A stretch of DNA of 64,000 bases. Origin: Colwellia psychrerythraea. GTDB lineage: Bacteria > Pseudomonadota > Gammaproteobacteria > Enterobacterales > Alteromonadaceae. Location of the stretch: the NCBI RefSeq assembly GCF_000764225.1, contig NZ_JQED01000035.1, forward strand, positions 35,540-99,539. The letters are read 5' to 3'. The notes beneath the pieces are model-generated. The model had not been told where the DNA came from. It searched no databases and was given only the letters and a program-made list of their open reading frames with translations. This document shows, one piece after another, positions 25,470-34,789 of this stretch (positions are counted from its first letter, which is position 1; each line of letters begins with the position of its first letter). The position numbers and the translations under genes were made by a program.

Positions 25470-26177
25470 TTACTTTTTGAACTTAGTTGGTGATAGACCA
25501 AAGTATTGTGAGAACTTTCGGCTAAAAGCTGAGGGCTCTTTATAACCTACTTTTTCACCAATAATTTGTAACGGGTAATCTGTATGCGTAAGTAAAGCTT
25601 GGGCTTTTTCCATCCGAAGCTTTGTTACATACTTCATAACAGTCATCCCTGTTTGTTGCTTAAAAAGCTTCTTAAACTGTGTTTCACTTAGGAAAGCAGA
25701 TTCAGCCAATCGTTTTATTTGAAGTTGCGCTGCAATATTTTGCTCTATGAAGGATATTGCTGTACCAATGCGATTATCTACTTTTGGTAATAAAGGTTGC
25801 TCTGCAAGCAGTAAGCTGAGCATTTTGAACATCGCCTGCTCTAATTGAGCATTAACTTTGTTTTCTAGTTGGTGTTCGATAAAAGTTAAGTAACTTCTAA
25901 GAGATGAGTTAATCGCAAAAACAATATATTGTGAAGATGAAATATTTGGTGGGAGGTTTTCCATATCTACGACTACAAATCTAGCTTCAGTATCAGCAGT
26001 GAACAAGTGCTCTTCGTTGGCTTTAACTACAACACATTCACTAGGTGCAACTTTACCACTGAAATTACCAACACATATATTTATGACACCACGTAAAGGT
26101 AAAACCAATTGATTAAAGTGATGTGAGTGACGAGCTGGTTTTGTACTATAGGAACGAATGGTTAATAGGTTTTTCAT
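25470..26177 (-). CDS. AraC family transcriptional regulator with N-terminal cupin
   Basis: 235 residues: an N-terminal cupin-like ligand domain beginning RHSHHFNQLVLPLRG, and a C-terminal AraC DNA-binding domain (FLSETQFKKLFKQQTGMTVMKYV, then VGYKEPSAFSRKFSQYFGLSPTKF). It lies directly upstream of the EamA transporter and probably regulates it. Confidence 0.87.
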   Translation of the reverse strand: MKNLLTIRSYSTKPARHSHHFNQLVLPLRGVINICVGNFSGKVAPSECVVVKANEEHLFTADTEARFVVVDMENLPPNISSSQYIVFAINSSLRSYLTFIEHQLENKVNAQLEQAMFKMLSLLLAEQPLLPKVDNRIGTAISFIEQNIAAQLQIKRLAESAFLSETQFKKLFKQQTGMTVMKYVTKLRMEKAQALLTHTDYPLQIIGEKVGYKEPSAFSRKFSQYFGLSPTKFKK

Positions 26178-26456
26178 AATAATATAAAATGCATGGCGTT
26201 ACTTCATTCTGATTCTGGTTATACATATTAGATCAATGGACAATAAAGTGAAGTGTTAGTTTTATTGACTCTTTAACCTAAAGTCTCGATGACCGCTTTG
26301 GTGGCAGAGTAGACTGTTTAATTCATTGATTTACAAGTATAAAGTTATCTAGGTTTGGGGCGCGATTCGCCATATAAATTACTGGAAATGGCCAGGTTAT
26401 AATTTTCTTATTAATGTGGTCTATAATATTAATAGTCTTATTTCCGAACCTTTGTT

Positions 26457-27056
26457 ATGGCCGAGCAATTAATAAATAAAGATATCATCTTCCATAGGGC
26501 TGTTGAGCTTGCGCACCAAAGTTCATGGCAGTCGTTTAGCATAATGGAACTAGCCACATCTCTTAATTGTTCTATGACCGATATCAAGTGCTACTTTCGT
26601 TCAAAGGATGATATTGCTGAACTTTTCTTTGATAGAGCCGACGAAGCCATGTTATCCATCACGTCAGCCGACAGTTACTTTACTCTCTCAGTCGACGAAC
26701 GTTTGCTTGAATGCATCATGTGCTGGTTTCAAACATTGGTTCCAGACAAAAACTTGATACGAGAAATTCTCGCTTATAAATTAGAGCTTGGTCATTTTCA
26801 TTTACAGGCACATAGCATTACTCGTATCAGCCGAACCGTACAGTGGTTTTTAGAAGCATCTGGCCGAGAACATAAAGGCAAATGTAAAATAGCCGACGAA
26901 ATAACAGTAACCAGTGTCTACCTTGCAAGCTTCAGCTTTTTTTTGTTAGATCAGAGTGAAGGTCATAAAAAAACCCGAGCCTTGCTCAAGAAACTTATAG
27001 GAAATATTACGCGAACACGAGGTTGGGTGTCTGAACTCTACTACCGAGTAAGTTAA
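26457..27056 (+). CDS. TetR-like transcriptional regulator
   Basis: 199 residues. The N-terminal helix-turn-helix (AVELAHQSSWQSFSIMELATSLNCSMTDIKCYFRSKDDI) matches the TetR fold, with YFRSKDDI in place of the usual YYHFxxKxxL. The rest is helical and presumably binds ligand. The stop is five bases before the next gene, so they form an operon. No clear Shine-Dalgarno sequence precedes the ATG. Confidence 0.75.
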   Translation: MAEQLINKDIIFHRAVELAHQSSWQSFSIMELATSLNCSMTDIKCYFRSKDDIAELFFDRADEAMLSITSADSYFTLSVDERLLECIMCWFQTLVPDKNLIREILAYKLELGHFHLQAHSITRISRTVQWFLEASGREHKGKCKIADEITVTSVYLASFSFFLLDQSEGHKKTRALLKKLIGNITRTRGWVSELYYRVS

Positions 27057-27060
27057 TAGC

Positions 27061-28128
27061 ATGGATGCTATAACACACATGTTTGTCGGTGCTTCGGTGG
27101 CTCAATTACCTCAGCAAGTAAAACAAAGTCAATCAAGGGTTTCATTAGGTTGGAAAAGTCGTGCACTCATTGGTGCATTATCAGCAATATTCCCTGATAT
27201 TGACTACCTACTTTTTTTCTGGAATCCCTTAGAGTTTGTTGCCTATTGGCACCGAGCTGAGACACATTCGCTACTCTTGGCTCCACTTTGGGCCTGGATC
27301 CTGTCAAAACTATTGATACGATTTTATGGTTGGCATCATCCTCCAATATTATTGTTCCAAATATGTCTGGTCGGGATTTTATCTCATACATTGATTGATA
27401 GTTTAACCGCTTTTGGAACGCAATGGTTCGCACCGTTGAGTGACTACCGGGTTAACTGGGATCTACTATTTGTTGTTGATGTCTATTTCACGTTAATGGC
27501 TTTGATCACACTGATATTAATTGTAGTCTTGCGAAATAAGACTTATCGGGTTTACTCATTTATATTACCTTTGTGCTACCTATTGCTGGTTCTGCTATTT
27601 AAACAGCAGGCATACCTCCAACTTCCTTCCCCCGAAAAGAAGGAAGGTAAAAGTTCCTCGTCGCGAGTCCTTATTCCACAGCCATTTTCCCCTCTTTACT
27701 GGCATGTTATCGAACCGACAGAGCAAGGTATTAATCAGGCATATTTAAAGTTAGCTAATGATGTTATCGCGGTTAACGTGAGCGAATTGCTTGGCGTTGA
27801 TGTTTACCAAAATAGTTATTATTTACCACCACAACTTCGCTGGCACATGCAGTCACTAAAGCCCAAAGATATCGCTATGCAAAGAGATGTTAACCTAGTT
27901 TGGCAGCATAAAAAGTTCAGCGCTTTTCGAGACTTCGCAGAGTATCCGGTATTTTATAAATATCAAAAAACATCGACTAAAGTTTGTGTATGGTTTAGTG
28001 ATTTGCGTTACCACTGGCCGAATATTATTCCTTCATTTCGATTCGGTATGTGCCGAGAAAAAGAACACTCCTGGCAACTTTATCGATTAAAATATTTTAG
28101 TGACGAGCAGGTTAAACTTATCAACTGA
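27061..28128 (+). CDS. YdjM/DUF457-type membrane metal-dependent hydrolase
   Basis: A 355-residue membrane protein. The N-terminal MDAITHMFVGA, FPDIDYLLFF and HRAETHSLLLAPL motifs match the DUF457/YdjM family, whose conserved His and Asp residues suggest metal binding. About four transmembrane helices lie in the first 190 residues (LTALFKQQ region included); the C-terminal about 160 residues form a soluble domain (RWHMQSLKPKDIAMQR). The biochemical role is not settled for this family. It is coexpressed with the TetR-like gene. Confidence 0.75.
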   Translation: MDAITHMFVGASVAQLPQQVKQSQSRVSLGWKSRALIGALSAIFPDIDYLLFFWNPLEFVAYWHRAETHSLLLAPLWAWILSKLLIRFYGWHHPPILLFQICLVGILSHTLIDSLTAFGTQWFAPLSDYRVNWDLLFVVDVYFTLMALITLILIVVLRNKTYRVYSFILPLCYLLLVLLFKQQAYLQLPSPEKKEGKSSSSRVLIPQPFSPLYWHVIEPTEQGINQAYLKLANDVIAVNVSELLGVDVYQNSYYLPPQLRWHMQSLKPKDIAMQRDVNLVWQHKKFSAFRDFAEYPVFYKYQKTSTKVCVWFSDLRYHWPNIIPSFRFGMCREKEHSWQLYRLKYFSDEQVKLIN

Positions 28129-28473
28129 TTGGAAAGTGTTGATTTTTCATTTGTTTAAACGTCACTAAAAATACAAACACTTCTCAGCTATTATTTGAAA
28201 TACTCTCAGGAAGCAAAGAGCTAACCACTAAATGGTAAGTGTAATTATTGGCAAACTAAAAACATTTAGTTTACCAATTAAGTATGGTTTGAATCAGGTG
28301 TAATAAACTATAACGTGGTAACAGTGATGGTTAACCCTACCTCGTAATGGGACACTTAACGCGATAAGGTTTGCTTCAAGCTCCCAGCTACTCAGTGGCT
28401 TATTTGTTTTTTATAAGTTATGTATCGAGTTAAAACCTTTGTCGAAATAGTAAAGCTCTATGTAAAGAAAATT
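28129..28473. other. Intergenic region with inverted repeat
   Basis: 345 bases between converging genes. TTGG-c-AAACTAAA (28248-28260) pairs with TTTAGTTT-a-CCAA (28265-28277) across a 4-base loop. No T-tract follows. No gene seen. Confidence 0.55.
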
Positions 28474-29397
28474 CTATTCAATAGGATAAATAATAAATTT
28501 TTCTAAACCCACACGTATTGGTTTATCACCTAATTTACTTAATTGATGGTTTAATTTATATAAATCTTCAAGAGAAAGTACTAAGGACGCCTCATTGGGG
28601 TGGTAGGAACTTTCTACCGGGTAATCAACATTTGGTGTGGTAGACATTTCAATGTGAGCACCCAAAACAGCAGATACTGAATGCGATTTAGCAAATTCAA
28701 CAAGTCGCTTAATACTGTCTTTATACTCTGGCCATTGCTTAACATACAAGCGTCCTGGGTAAATAGAGTCGCCTGTTAACAGCCATTGAGTTTGTTGATC
28801 ATAAAAAGTAATAGCTTGTGCTTGGTGTCCCGGTGTAGGAATTATATCAATAACCCTGTTACCTAAATCTATTTGTGACGTTTTAGTTGGCCAGCTTTCA
28901 AATGAAAATGAAGAGATTAACGCTTTAGTGTCCTTAACTTTAATAATTTCAGTATCTATAAAGTTTGTAAATTGGCTATCGCCAGCAATATGATCACCAT
29001 GACTGTGTGAGTGAGCCACAAGTAATGGCAGACTAGCTTGTTTAAGTTTTAGTTGCTGTGCTCGTTCCGCCATTATTTCGCTAACTTTCGCAGCTAATGG
29101 AAACTTCTCATGCTCTTTTGTTGCCCCTGTATCAATGAGTACTGCTTGCTGCTCACCAAATAATAAATACATAAAAGGTGCTTCATAATGAACGCACTTA
29201 TTTTGACGTAATATAAAGGTGTCTTGATCGTATTGATAAGTTTCAATAGCTGGCGATTTATCTAACTGACAGTTTTCTGCGCTACTAAACCAAGATTTAT
29301 TTTTAAGTTGCTCAACAGGCACTGTCGCCGCCGTCGCACTGAGGTGAGAAGCAATGCTAAATAAGAATAAGTAAAATTGTTTTTTTGCATTAAGCAT
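28474..29397 (-). CDS. Secreted MBL-fold metallo-hydrolase
   Basis: 307 residues with a signal peptide (LFLFSIASHLSATAA). The metallo-beta-lactamase fold ligands are present: H131-x-H133-x-D135-H136 in HSHSHGDH, His191 in PTPGH, Asp210 in LLTGDSIYPG and His248 in LGAHIEMS. The substrate is unknown; it could act on an ester, sulfate or phosphonate compound. Its ATG overlaps the stop codon of the HGMV family gene upstream by one base (TAATG), so the two are translationally coupled and probably act together in the periplasm. Confidence 0.85.
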   Translation of the reverse strand: MLNAKKQFYLFLFSIASHLSATAATVPVEQLKNKSWFSSAENCQLDKSPAIETYQYDQDTFILRQNKCVHYEAPFMYLLFGEQQAVLIDTGATKEHEKFPLAAKVSEIMAERAQQLKLKQASLPLLVAHSHSHGDHIAGDSQFTNFIDTEIIKVKDTKALISSFSFESWPTKTSQIDLGNRVIDIIPTPGHQAQAITFYDQQTQWLLTGDSIYPGRLYVKQWPEYKDSIKRLVEFAKSHSVSAVLGAHIEMSTTPNVDYPVESSYHPNEASLVLSLEDLYKLNHQLSKLGDKPIRVGLEKFIIYPIE

Positions 29398-30095
29398 TAT
29401 TTAAAATCCTGAGTTTCAATATATTTTACGTCGAGCTTGGCACATGCCTCTAACTTAGCCTTAATCGTTTCTACCCTTAGTTTGGATGGTTTATCACACA
29501 TTAAGGTATCCACCATGTTATTTACCATTGCGCTTTCGACAAAGCCTATCGCATCAAAAGATGGAGACTTTTGAATTCTATGAGCAAAAATTGCAAGTTG
29601 TGCACTAACTGGAGCAAGGTAAGCCGTTGCCTTTTTTGCGGTAAATGTTGGCGATACTTTTTTAATAAGTATTGGCTTTTCAAAAGTCATGTCAGTGCTG
29701 AACTGAGATTTTCCACCACGCTCAAAGTGTCCTTGAAAAAAAGTTGTGTTAATTGAAAAACGCTCGCCTGCAATCAATCTCGACAGATCAAAATTTGCTG
29801 GCAGCAAAGTGACCATATCGTTTTTAATTAAATCGGCAAGTTTATCTGGCTCTGCTATCTGTATTTTATAAATAAGTTGGTAATCATGAGGCGTGCGATA
29901 TAAAGGCAAATGACTTGCAAAAAAACCTTCTTCAGGGTGATGAATCAGGACCATACCATGTGATCCCATTAAGCTGTGATTACCATGCTGACTGTTTGAG
30001 TTGTTGGCCTGGGCATTAGTTGAGATGAATGAGGCAGTTAAAAAACTTGCCACTAACAAACTGGCAATGATGCTTTTAATAAAAAATATTTTCAT
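29397..30095 (-). CDS. Secreted protein of unknown function, HGMV/ASHLPLY family (copy B)
   Basis: 232 residues with a signal peptide (cleavage near NAQA). Paralogue of the 13321-13998 protein, sharing GSHGMVLIHH, FASHLPLYRTPHDYQLIYK, GHFERGG, HRIQKSPSFD, two Cys and the C-terminal YIETQDF. Candidate metal ligands are His46, His53, His62 and His70. It is coupled to the MBL hydrolase and divergent from a LysR regulator 100 bases away, which probably controls the pair. Confidence 0.8.
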   Translation of the reverse strand: MKIFFIKSIIASLLVASFLTASFISTNAQANNSNSQHGNHSLMGSHGMVLIHHPEEGFFASHLPLYRTPHDYQLIYKIQIAEPDKLADLIKNDMVTLLPANFDLSRLIAGERFSINTTFFQGHFERGGKSQFSTDMTFEKPILIKKVSPTFTAKKATAYLAPVSAQLAIFAHRIQKSPSFDAIGFVESAMVNNMVDTLMCDKPSKLRVETIKAKLEACAKLDVKYIETQDFK

Positions 30096-30195
30096 GATGT
30101 CTGTATAAATAATTAATAATTTTTACATATTAGAATACTTACTATTGAGATATAATCAAAAAAAAGCAGTGATTTGATTCCTAAAAGGAAATGGT

Positions 30196-31080
30196 ATGCG
30201 GTTTGATGACTTACAAAAAATAATTCATTTGGCACACTCTCAAAATGTTCATGTCAGTGCGAGTGTGTTAAATATTACCGTTGGCGCACTATCTAAGACA
30301 TTGAAAAAAATTGAATATAAGTTGAACACTCGATTATTTGATCGTGTAGGACGAAATATTCAGTTAAATGCCAACGGCAAAAAATTTCTCAGCTATGCAT
30401 TACATTTAACCCATGAATATGAGCAAATGTGCAGTGAATTTACAGATAAACACAATAAGTGCCATGTAAAAATATCAGGGCCATCCGTTCTATTAGATGC
30501 CTGCTTGGAAACAATTATGCCCTTACTACCCAATAACAATATGGAATTGACCATAGATGCGTTATTTGAAGGGGATGCAATGAAGCACTTAATAAACGGC
30601 CAGTCCCAAATTGCCATAGTGACCAATGAGGCCCTAGTTGATGTCGATGCTTTTGCGTTAGAGTCTGTCTTATTAGGTGCAACAACGGGCACTGTTGTTG
30701 CTAGCCATCAGCATGAAATATTTAAAGCTTTTCCTGACGGTATTGTGAGGATGGAAGATTTGCTTAACTATGCTTTTGTTTGCCCTAAGACTTCACCCTT
30801 TTGTGGTATTGAACGAGGAATTGGCTCAGATGGTTGGCTAGATCATAAATACCCAAGGAATATTTCATGTCGTAGTGACGATTTTAATGCTTTGTTATCG
30901 ATTGTAAATCACGGAAAAGCCTTAGCCTATATTCCTGATATTGCCATTGATGTTAACAAGCAAAGTGCAATAAAAGTGATTGATTTTCGCAATCAATACC
31001 AAGAACAATTTTCACTGGTTTATAAACCAAGTACCGCTGACGGCTGGCTTAACCATCTTATGCATAAACTTAAATCTTAG
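30196..31080 (+). CDS. LysR-family transcriptional regulator
   Basis: 294 residues: N-terminal winged helix (VHVSASVLNITVGALSKTLKKIEYKLNTRLFDRVGRNIQL) and a substrate-binding domain (CHVKISGPSVLLDACLE to the C-terminus). Divergent from the HGMV-MBL operon with a 100-base shared promoter region, the classic arrangement for autoregulation and control of the neighbouring operon. Effector unknown. Confidence 0.85.
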   Translation: MRFDDLQKIIHLAHSQNVHVSASVLNITVGALSKTLKKIEYKLNTRLFDRVGRNIQLNANGKKFLSYALHLTHEYEQMCSEFTDKHNKCHVKISGPSVLLDACLETIMPLLPNNNMELTIDALFEGDAMKHLINGQSQIAIVTNEALVDVDAFALESVLLGATTGTVVASHQHEIFKAFPDGIVRMEDLLNYAFVCPKTSPFCGIERGIGSDGWLDHKYPRNISCRSDDFNALLSIVNHGKALAYIPDIAIDVNKQSAIKVIDFRNQYQEQFSLVYKPSTADGWLNHLMHKLKS

Positions 31081-31106
31081 CCCATTTGAGGTACTATAAC
31101 GGTATA

Positions 31107-31130
31107 TGTAGTGGTCAACTAATTTTGGTA
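31107..31130 (+). mobile_element. Possible solo end of an IS3-like element
   Basis: TGTAGTGGTCAACTAATTTT and following bases resemble the terminal repeat of IS3-group elements. It abuts the truncated 3' end of the IS1182 transposase. Similarity is from memory, so confidence is low. Confidence 0.35.
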
Positions 31131-31754
31131 CTAAAAATTGTTAATGGTCTCTTGAGTTGCTTTGATTGTTTGAGGACTAAGTTGCTCTTCATCAGCACGG
31201 TCTAATTTTTCTAAATAATTGCTAATATGCTTTTCAACACGTTCAATATGAAATGCCATTTTCTTTGGGGTGTAGTTGTTATCTTTGTTGTTACTGGCTT
31301 TAAATTTACTGCCATCAATAGCAATCTCGCCTACATCAAACATATGCAGTTGTTGACAAAGCTGAACGAATGTACGGCAAACGTTCTTAATCCCCTTAGC
31401 ATTATTTTTCCTAAAATCAGCAATAGCTTTAAAGTCAGGAGCAAGTCGCTCCAGTAGCCACATGAGTTCAATATTTCGATTCGCTTCAATTTCTAATCTT
31501 CTAGAGGATTGGACTCGATTCAGGTATCCATAGAGATAGAGCTTTAACATGACAGCAGGGTGATACTTAGGACGACCAGTAGATTTGGTGATCATGCCCG
31601 TGAACCCTAATTCAGCTAAATCCAATGCTTCAATAAACACATCAATGACTCTGACGGTATTTTCAGCATTAACAAAGTCATTGAGAGATTCAGGAAAGAG
31701 TGTCGATTGAGAGCGGTTAACGCCCTTAATAAAGCCTGATATGACACTTACCAA
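31131..31754 (-). pseudogene. IS1182-family transposase, truncated
   Basis: 207 residues covering only the N-terminal half of an IS1182-type transposase (normally about 450-500 residues). It begins with the family-like FIKGVNRSQSTLFPESLNDFV, contains the DUF772-like region (GRPKYHPAVMLKLYLYGYLN) and an early catalytic-domain segment (EIAIDGSKFKASNNKDNN), then ends abruptly beside the IS-end-like sequence at 31107. The start is a TTG. The lost 3' half suggests a later insertion or deletion. Confidence 0.8.
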
Positions 31755-32107
31755 TAAAGATTAATTTACTGATAAGTATAGTAAACGTGTGTTATGTTTG
31801 TGGAGAAAGTTAAGACCGATTGATCATAACTATCAGGTAGTTATAGGAAAAGGTGAACAAAAGGTTTTCACACAGTCTGAGCCAAAAGCGGAAGTTAATC
31901 TTATGGCTCTCTATACCCAAAGTGGCCATTCGATTAATTTTAATTCTTTAATTTATATGCATGTCGATTTCCTATTTTTTTATAGCAATATTAGGAGTGT
32001 TGCGTTGTATTCCATTTCCATATCTTACCGAGCCTGCACGTTGCTTTTTCTATCCACAATATGTAAAGATTAAAACCATCTAATTAAATATTTTTGGAAA
32101 GAGAATT
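31755..32107. other. Intergenic region after IS remnant
   Basis: 353 bases between the IS remnant and the serine hydrolase. A 94-residue frame at 31789-32073 lacks family features and a ribosome binding site and is not called. No other element seen. Confidence 0.5.
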
Positions 32108-33460
32108 ATGAATAAATTGATTTCACTTTTGGTTTTTATAACACTTTTAGTGTTACTAATAGTCACTAGTGAGATTTTGGCTAAACCGGAAAAAGTACCC
32201 AATAAAGAATCAAGCCGTTCAAACTACTCTATTCCTAATGAGTTGCGCTCAGTCAATGAAGGAAAAAACGGATTTTCGGCTGAGCAAAGCCGTAAGTACC
32301 GTCAAGCGTACAGTGGCGATACTATGGTTACAGCAGGTAATGCAGGAAACTACGCAGCCTCTCGCTTAAGTGAAAACTTACCGACAGCAGTTGTTCATCG
32401 TTATGGTCCCGTTTCTGAATTAAACTATTCACTCACGCCCCAAATTGGTGATGTCAGTGCTACAACAATATTAGGAACAATGACATTAAATGAAATGATG
32501 GAAGATGAACGGTCTCGCTTCAAGGCAATTACTGTCGTTCATAAAGGGAAAATAGTATTTGAAAAGTATATTGGCATAAGAGATTGGGATAATCATTTAT
32601 GGGCTTCTGCTACTAAGATACTTGTAGGAACATTAGCTCATATTGCAAGTGAACAAGGGCAGCTTGACCTTGATGCAACTGTTTCTAAATACTTACCTGA
32701 ACTTAAAGGCAGCGTATGGGAAAACATCAAAATATCAGATGTTTTACATCAACGCTCGGGTCTAGATGTAAGTGAAAGCCGATTGGGAAGTTCTCCAGAA
32801 CACCCTGTCAGCTTATTCTATGCTATTGGTTTTGGTGACCCTTCGCTACCCGAAGGACTCTCGTTAATGGATGCCCTTAAAAGAGTAAAGGTTAAACAAA
32901 AACCGGGCGTACAATTTGAATATGCTTCATTGAATACTTATGTTGTAACTTTAGCCTTAGAAAAGGTTACAGGTAAACCGTTTGAAGATTTAGTCACCGA
33001 ATATATTTGGAGCAAAGCGGGTATGGAAGGTGATGGCGTTCTTGGCCTTACAGTTAACGGTGAGCCATCTTCGCCTGGAGCATTTGCAGCTAGATTAAGA
33101 GATCTTGCTAGATTTGGCATGCTATTTACTCCAAGTTGGAGCACCATAACCAATACTCGTGTAGTGTCGGAAAACTATTTTGATAAAGCTAAATTAGCAT
33201 CAAAAGAAGCCTTAGTTGGCAATGATTATATGAGTAAAAGGTTAATTAATGATTTTGCAGAAGATGACTTCGGTGCATCTTATCAATGGGACGCGGTTTT
33301 TGCTGATGGAGATTTATACAAATCAGGCAGGACGGGGCAAGCTCTCTATGTGTCCCCTGAAACTGATACTGTTGTTGTCTTCTATTCTTCCTCGTATCAA
33401 GCTGAGGTTTGGGTTCATGCTTATGCTCGAGAAATAGTCAAACAAACATATCGTAAATAA
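32108..33460 (+). CDS. Serine hydrolase, class C beta-lactamase/esterase family
   Basis: 450 residues with an N-terminal hydrophobic export segment (LISLLVFITLLVLLIVTSEI). The catalytic SxxK is S167-A-T-K170 in WASATKILVG; FEYASLNTY is the likely tyrosine motif and SGRTGQALYV fills the KTG position. Members act as esterases, peptidases or beta-lactamase relatives; no substrate can be assigned. It stands alone between the IS remnant and the metal operon. Confidence 0.85.
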   Translation: MNKLISLLVFITLLVLLIVTSEILAKPEKVPNKESSRSNYSIPNELRSVNEGKNGFSAEQSRKYRQAYSGDTMVTAGNAGNYAASRLSENLPTAVVHRYGPVSELNYSLTPQIGDVSATTILGTMTLNEMMEDERSRFKAITVVHKGKIVFEKYIGIRDWDNHLWASATKILVGTLAHIASEQGQLDLDATVSKYLPELKGSVWENIKISDVLHQRSGLDVSESRLGSSPEHPVSLFYAIGFGDPSLPEGLSLMDALKRVKVKQKPGVQFEYASLNTYVVTLALEKVTGKPFEDLVTEYIWSKAGMEGDGVLGLTVNGEPSSPGAFAARLRDLARFGMLFTPSWSTITNTRVVSENYFDKAKLASKEALVGNDYMSKRLINDFAEDDFGASYQWDAVFADGDLYKSGRTGQALYVSPETDTVVVFYSSSYQAEVWVHAYAREIVKQTYRK

Positions 33461-33878
33461 AAATTTGATACTCGTTAAAGCTGAAAGAACAACGAAGAGC
33501 TAGAGATAAAAGCCATCAATAAATTTACTGGTGACGTATAGCTGTTAACTTCTACATTTAAAACAGCTTTTATTAACTCATAAAGTTTCTTCGATTTGGT
33601 CGAAAGGAGGATAGTAACAATACCCTATATTCTATTAGGCTTGAACTCACAGCTCGTTGCTTTATGAAAACCAATAAACGCTTACGTCTGCTTTCGTATC
33701 TTTGTTAACATCTGAACAGTAATAATTATAGTGTACTTCAGTTAGCCAATAGCGGACCTTAGCTTTTGAGTTACTAATGGCAGCTCAGAGCCTAAAACCG
33801 AAAAAAATAAATAATCTGCGACAAACGGTAAATACAGGTATTTTTTCTGCATTTACCGCTACCAACTGTGTTTATAAG
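33461..33878. other. Intergenic region at the end of the metal operon
   Basis: 418 bases. CGGTAAAT (33826-33833) and ATTTACCG (33851-33858) form an inverted repeat with a 17-base loop just beyond the operon end, perhaps a weak terminator. No gene found. Confidence 0.4.
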
Positions 33879-34238
33879 TTAGTGTGCATGACCATGTTCA
33901 TGCTTGAACATTTTTTCATCTTTAACTTCCATCACTTTTCCTGTTTTACTTACCATGAATAAAAGTGTTTGATGATTTTGCGCATTTGTCGCTTTCACCA
34001 GAATACCTTCACGGGTTTCTTCGACGATAGTAAAATTGTCTTTAGCAACTTTATTCCATGAGCCATCTAGTTTACCGACAGACATCCCCTTATCCTTAAA
34101 AGTAAGAGCTTTGGCTGAAGTTTGAGCAGCTTGTAATATTTTCTTCTTGTCAACTTCACCATGTCCATCACCGTGTGCAAACACTGATGTAGTGAATAAT
34201 AAAGTTGAAATAACTGCTAATTTGCTTAATGTTTTCAT
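33879..34238 (-). CDS. Secreted His-rich DUF6488-type protein
   Basis: 119 residues with a signal peptide (LAVISTLLFTTSVFA). His clusters at both ends of the mature protein, HGDGHGE after cleavage and HEHGHAH at the C-terminus, suggest metal binding in the periplasm. It is the last gene of the metal operon, 18 bases after the anchor protein, and may act as a metal chaperone; that role is inferred from context. Confidence 0.8.
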   Translation of the reverse strand: MKTLSKLAVISTLLFTTSVFAHGDGHGEVDKKKILQAAQTSAKALTFKDKGMSVGKLDGSWNKVAKDNFTIVEETREGILVKATNAQNHQTLLFMVSKTGKVMEVKDEKMFKHEHGHAH

Positions 34239-34256
34239 AAGGGTTCCTATGTAGGT

Positions 34257-34784
34257 TTATTTAAGACCTTCAATGACATAATCGCCACTGAAGATAAGTT
34301 GAATAGTGATGTCTTTTTCTGATTTGTTTTTCCAATACCAACCATGAGAACCGTCAAACGGTGCAGTAAAGCTGCCTTTCATTTCATCTGCGGTTGCAAT
34401 CGTATATGACTCAAAATAGCCCGTGGTGTCACCTTTAGGCTCACCATGTAAATCAACGTATAAATCACCGCCATCAGTAACCCATTCATACGTAGCTTTT
34501 TGGAACTTTTTCATATCCAGCTTATATTCAATACCTTTACCAGCAGGTACTATCAAAATAGCTGTATCTTGTCCCCCATCACTAGCTTGAGTTACTAAAG
34601 GTTTTGTCCCTTCATCATTAAATACCGTCAAACCAAGTTTTTGACCAACGCCCGTTGGGTCAATATTGTACTCAGCAGGTAAAATGAATAACACCAATGT
34701 GATCATCGCAACCACAAATGAAAGAGTTGTCGCTTTAATCAATGAACGACTTGTTTTATTTGATTCCATAAATATATATCTCAT
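34257..34784 (-). CDS. Membrane-anchored protein of a metal efflux operon
   Basis: 175 residues with one N-terminal helix (ATTLSFVVAMITLVLFILPA) and a soluble beta-rich domain (AILIVPAGKGIEYKLDMKKF, FTAPFDGSHGWYWKNKS) resembling the anchor proteins found next to HupE and Czc-type pumps. An ATG at 34769 (MESNKTSR) is an alternative start. Function unknown; presumed accessory to the pump. Confidence 0.7.
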   Translation of the reverse strand: MRYIFMESNKTSRSLIKATTLSFVVAMITLVLFILPAEYNIDPTGVGQKLGLTVFNDEGTKPLVTQASDGGQDTAILIVPAGKGIEYKLDMKKFQKATYEWVTDGGDLYVDLHGEPKGDTTGYFESYTIATADEMKGSFTAPFDGSHGWYWKNKSEKDITIQLIFSGDYVIEGLK

Positions 34785-34789
34785 AAAAG

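Noticed and set aside
31789..32073. 94-residue open frame
   Set aside because: No ribosome binding site, low-complexity AT-rich translation, and no recognisable domain. Treated as intergenic.
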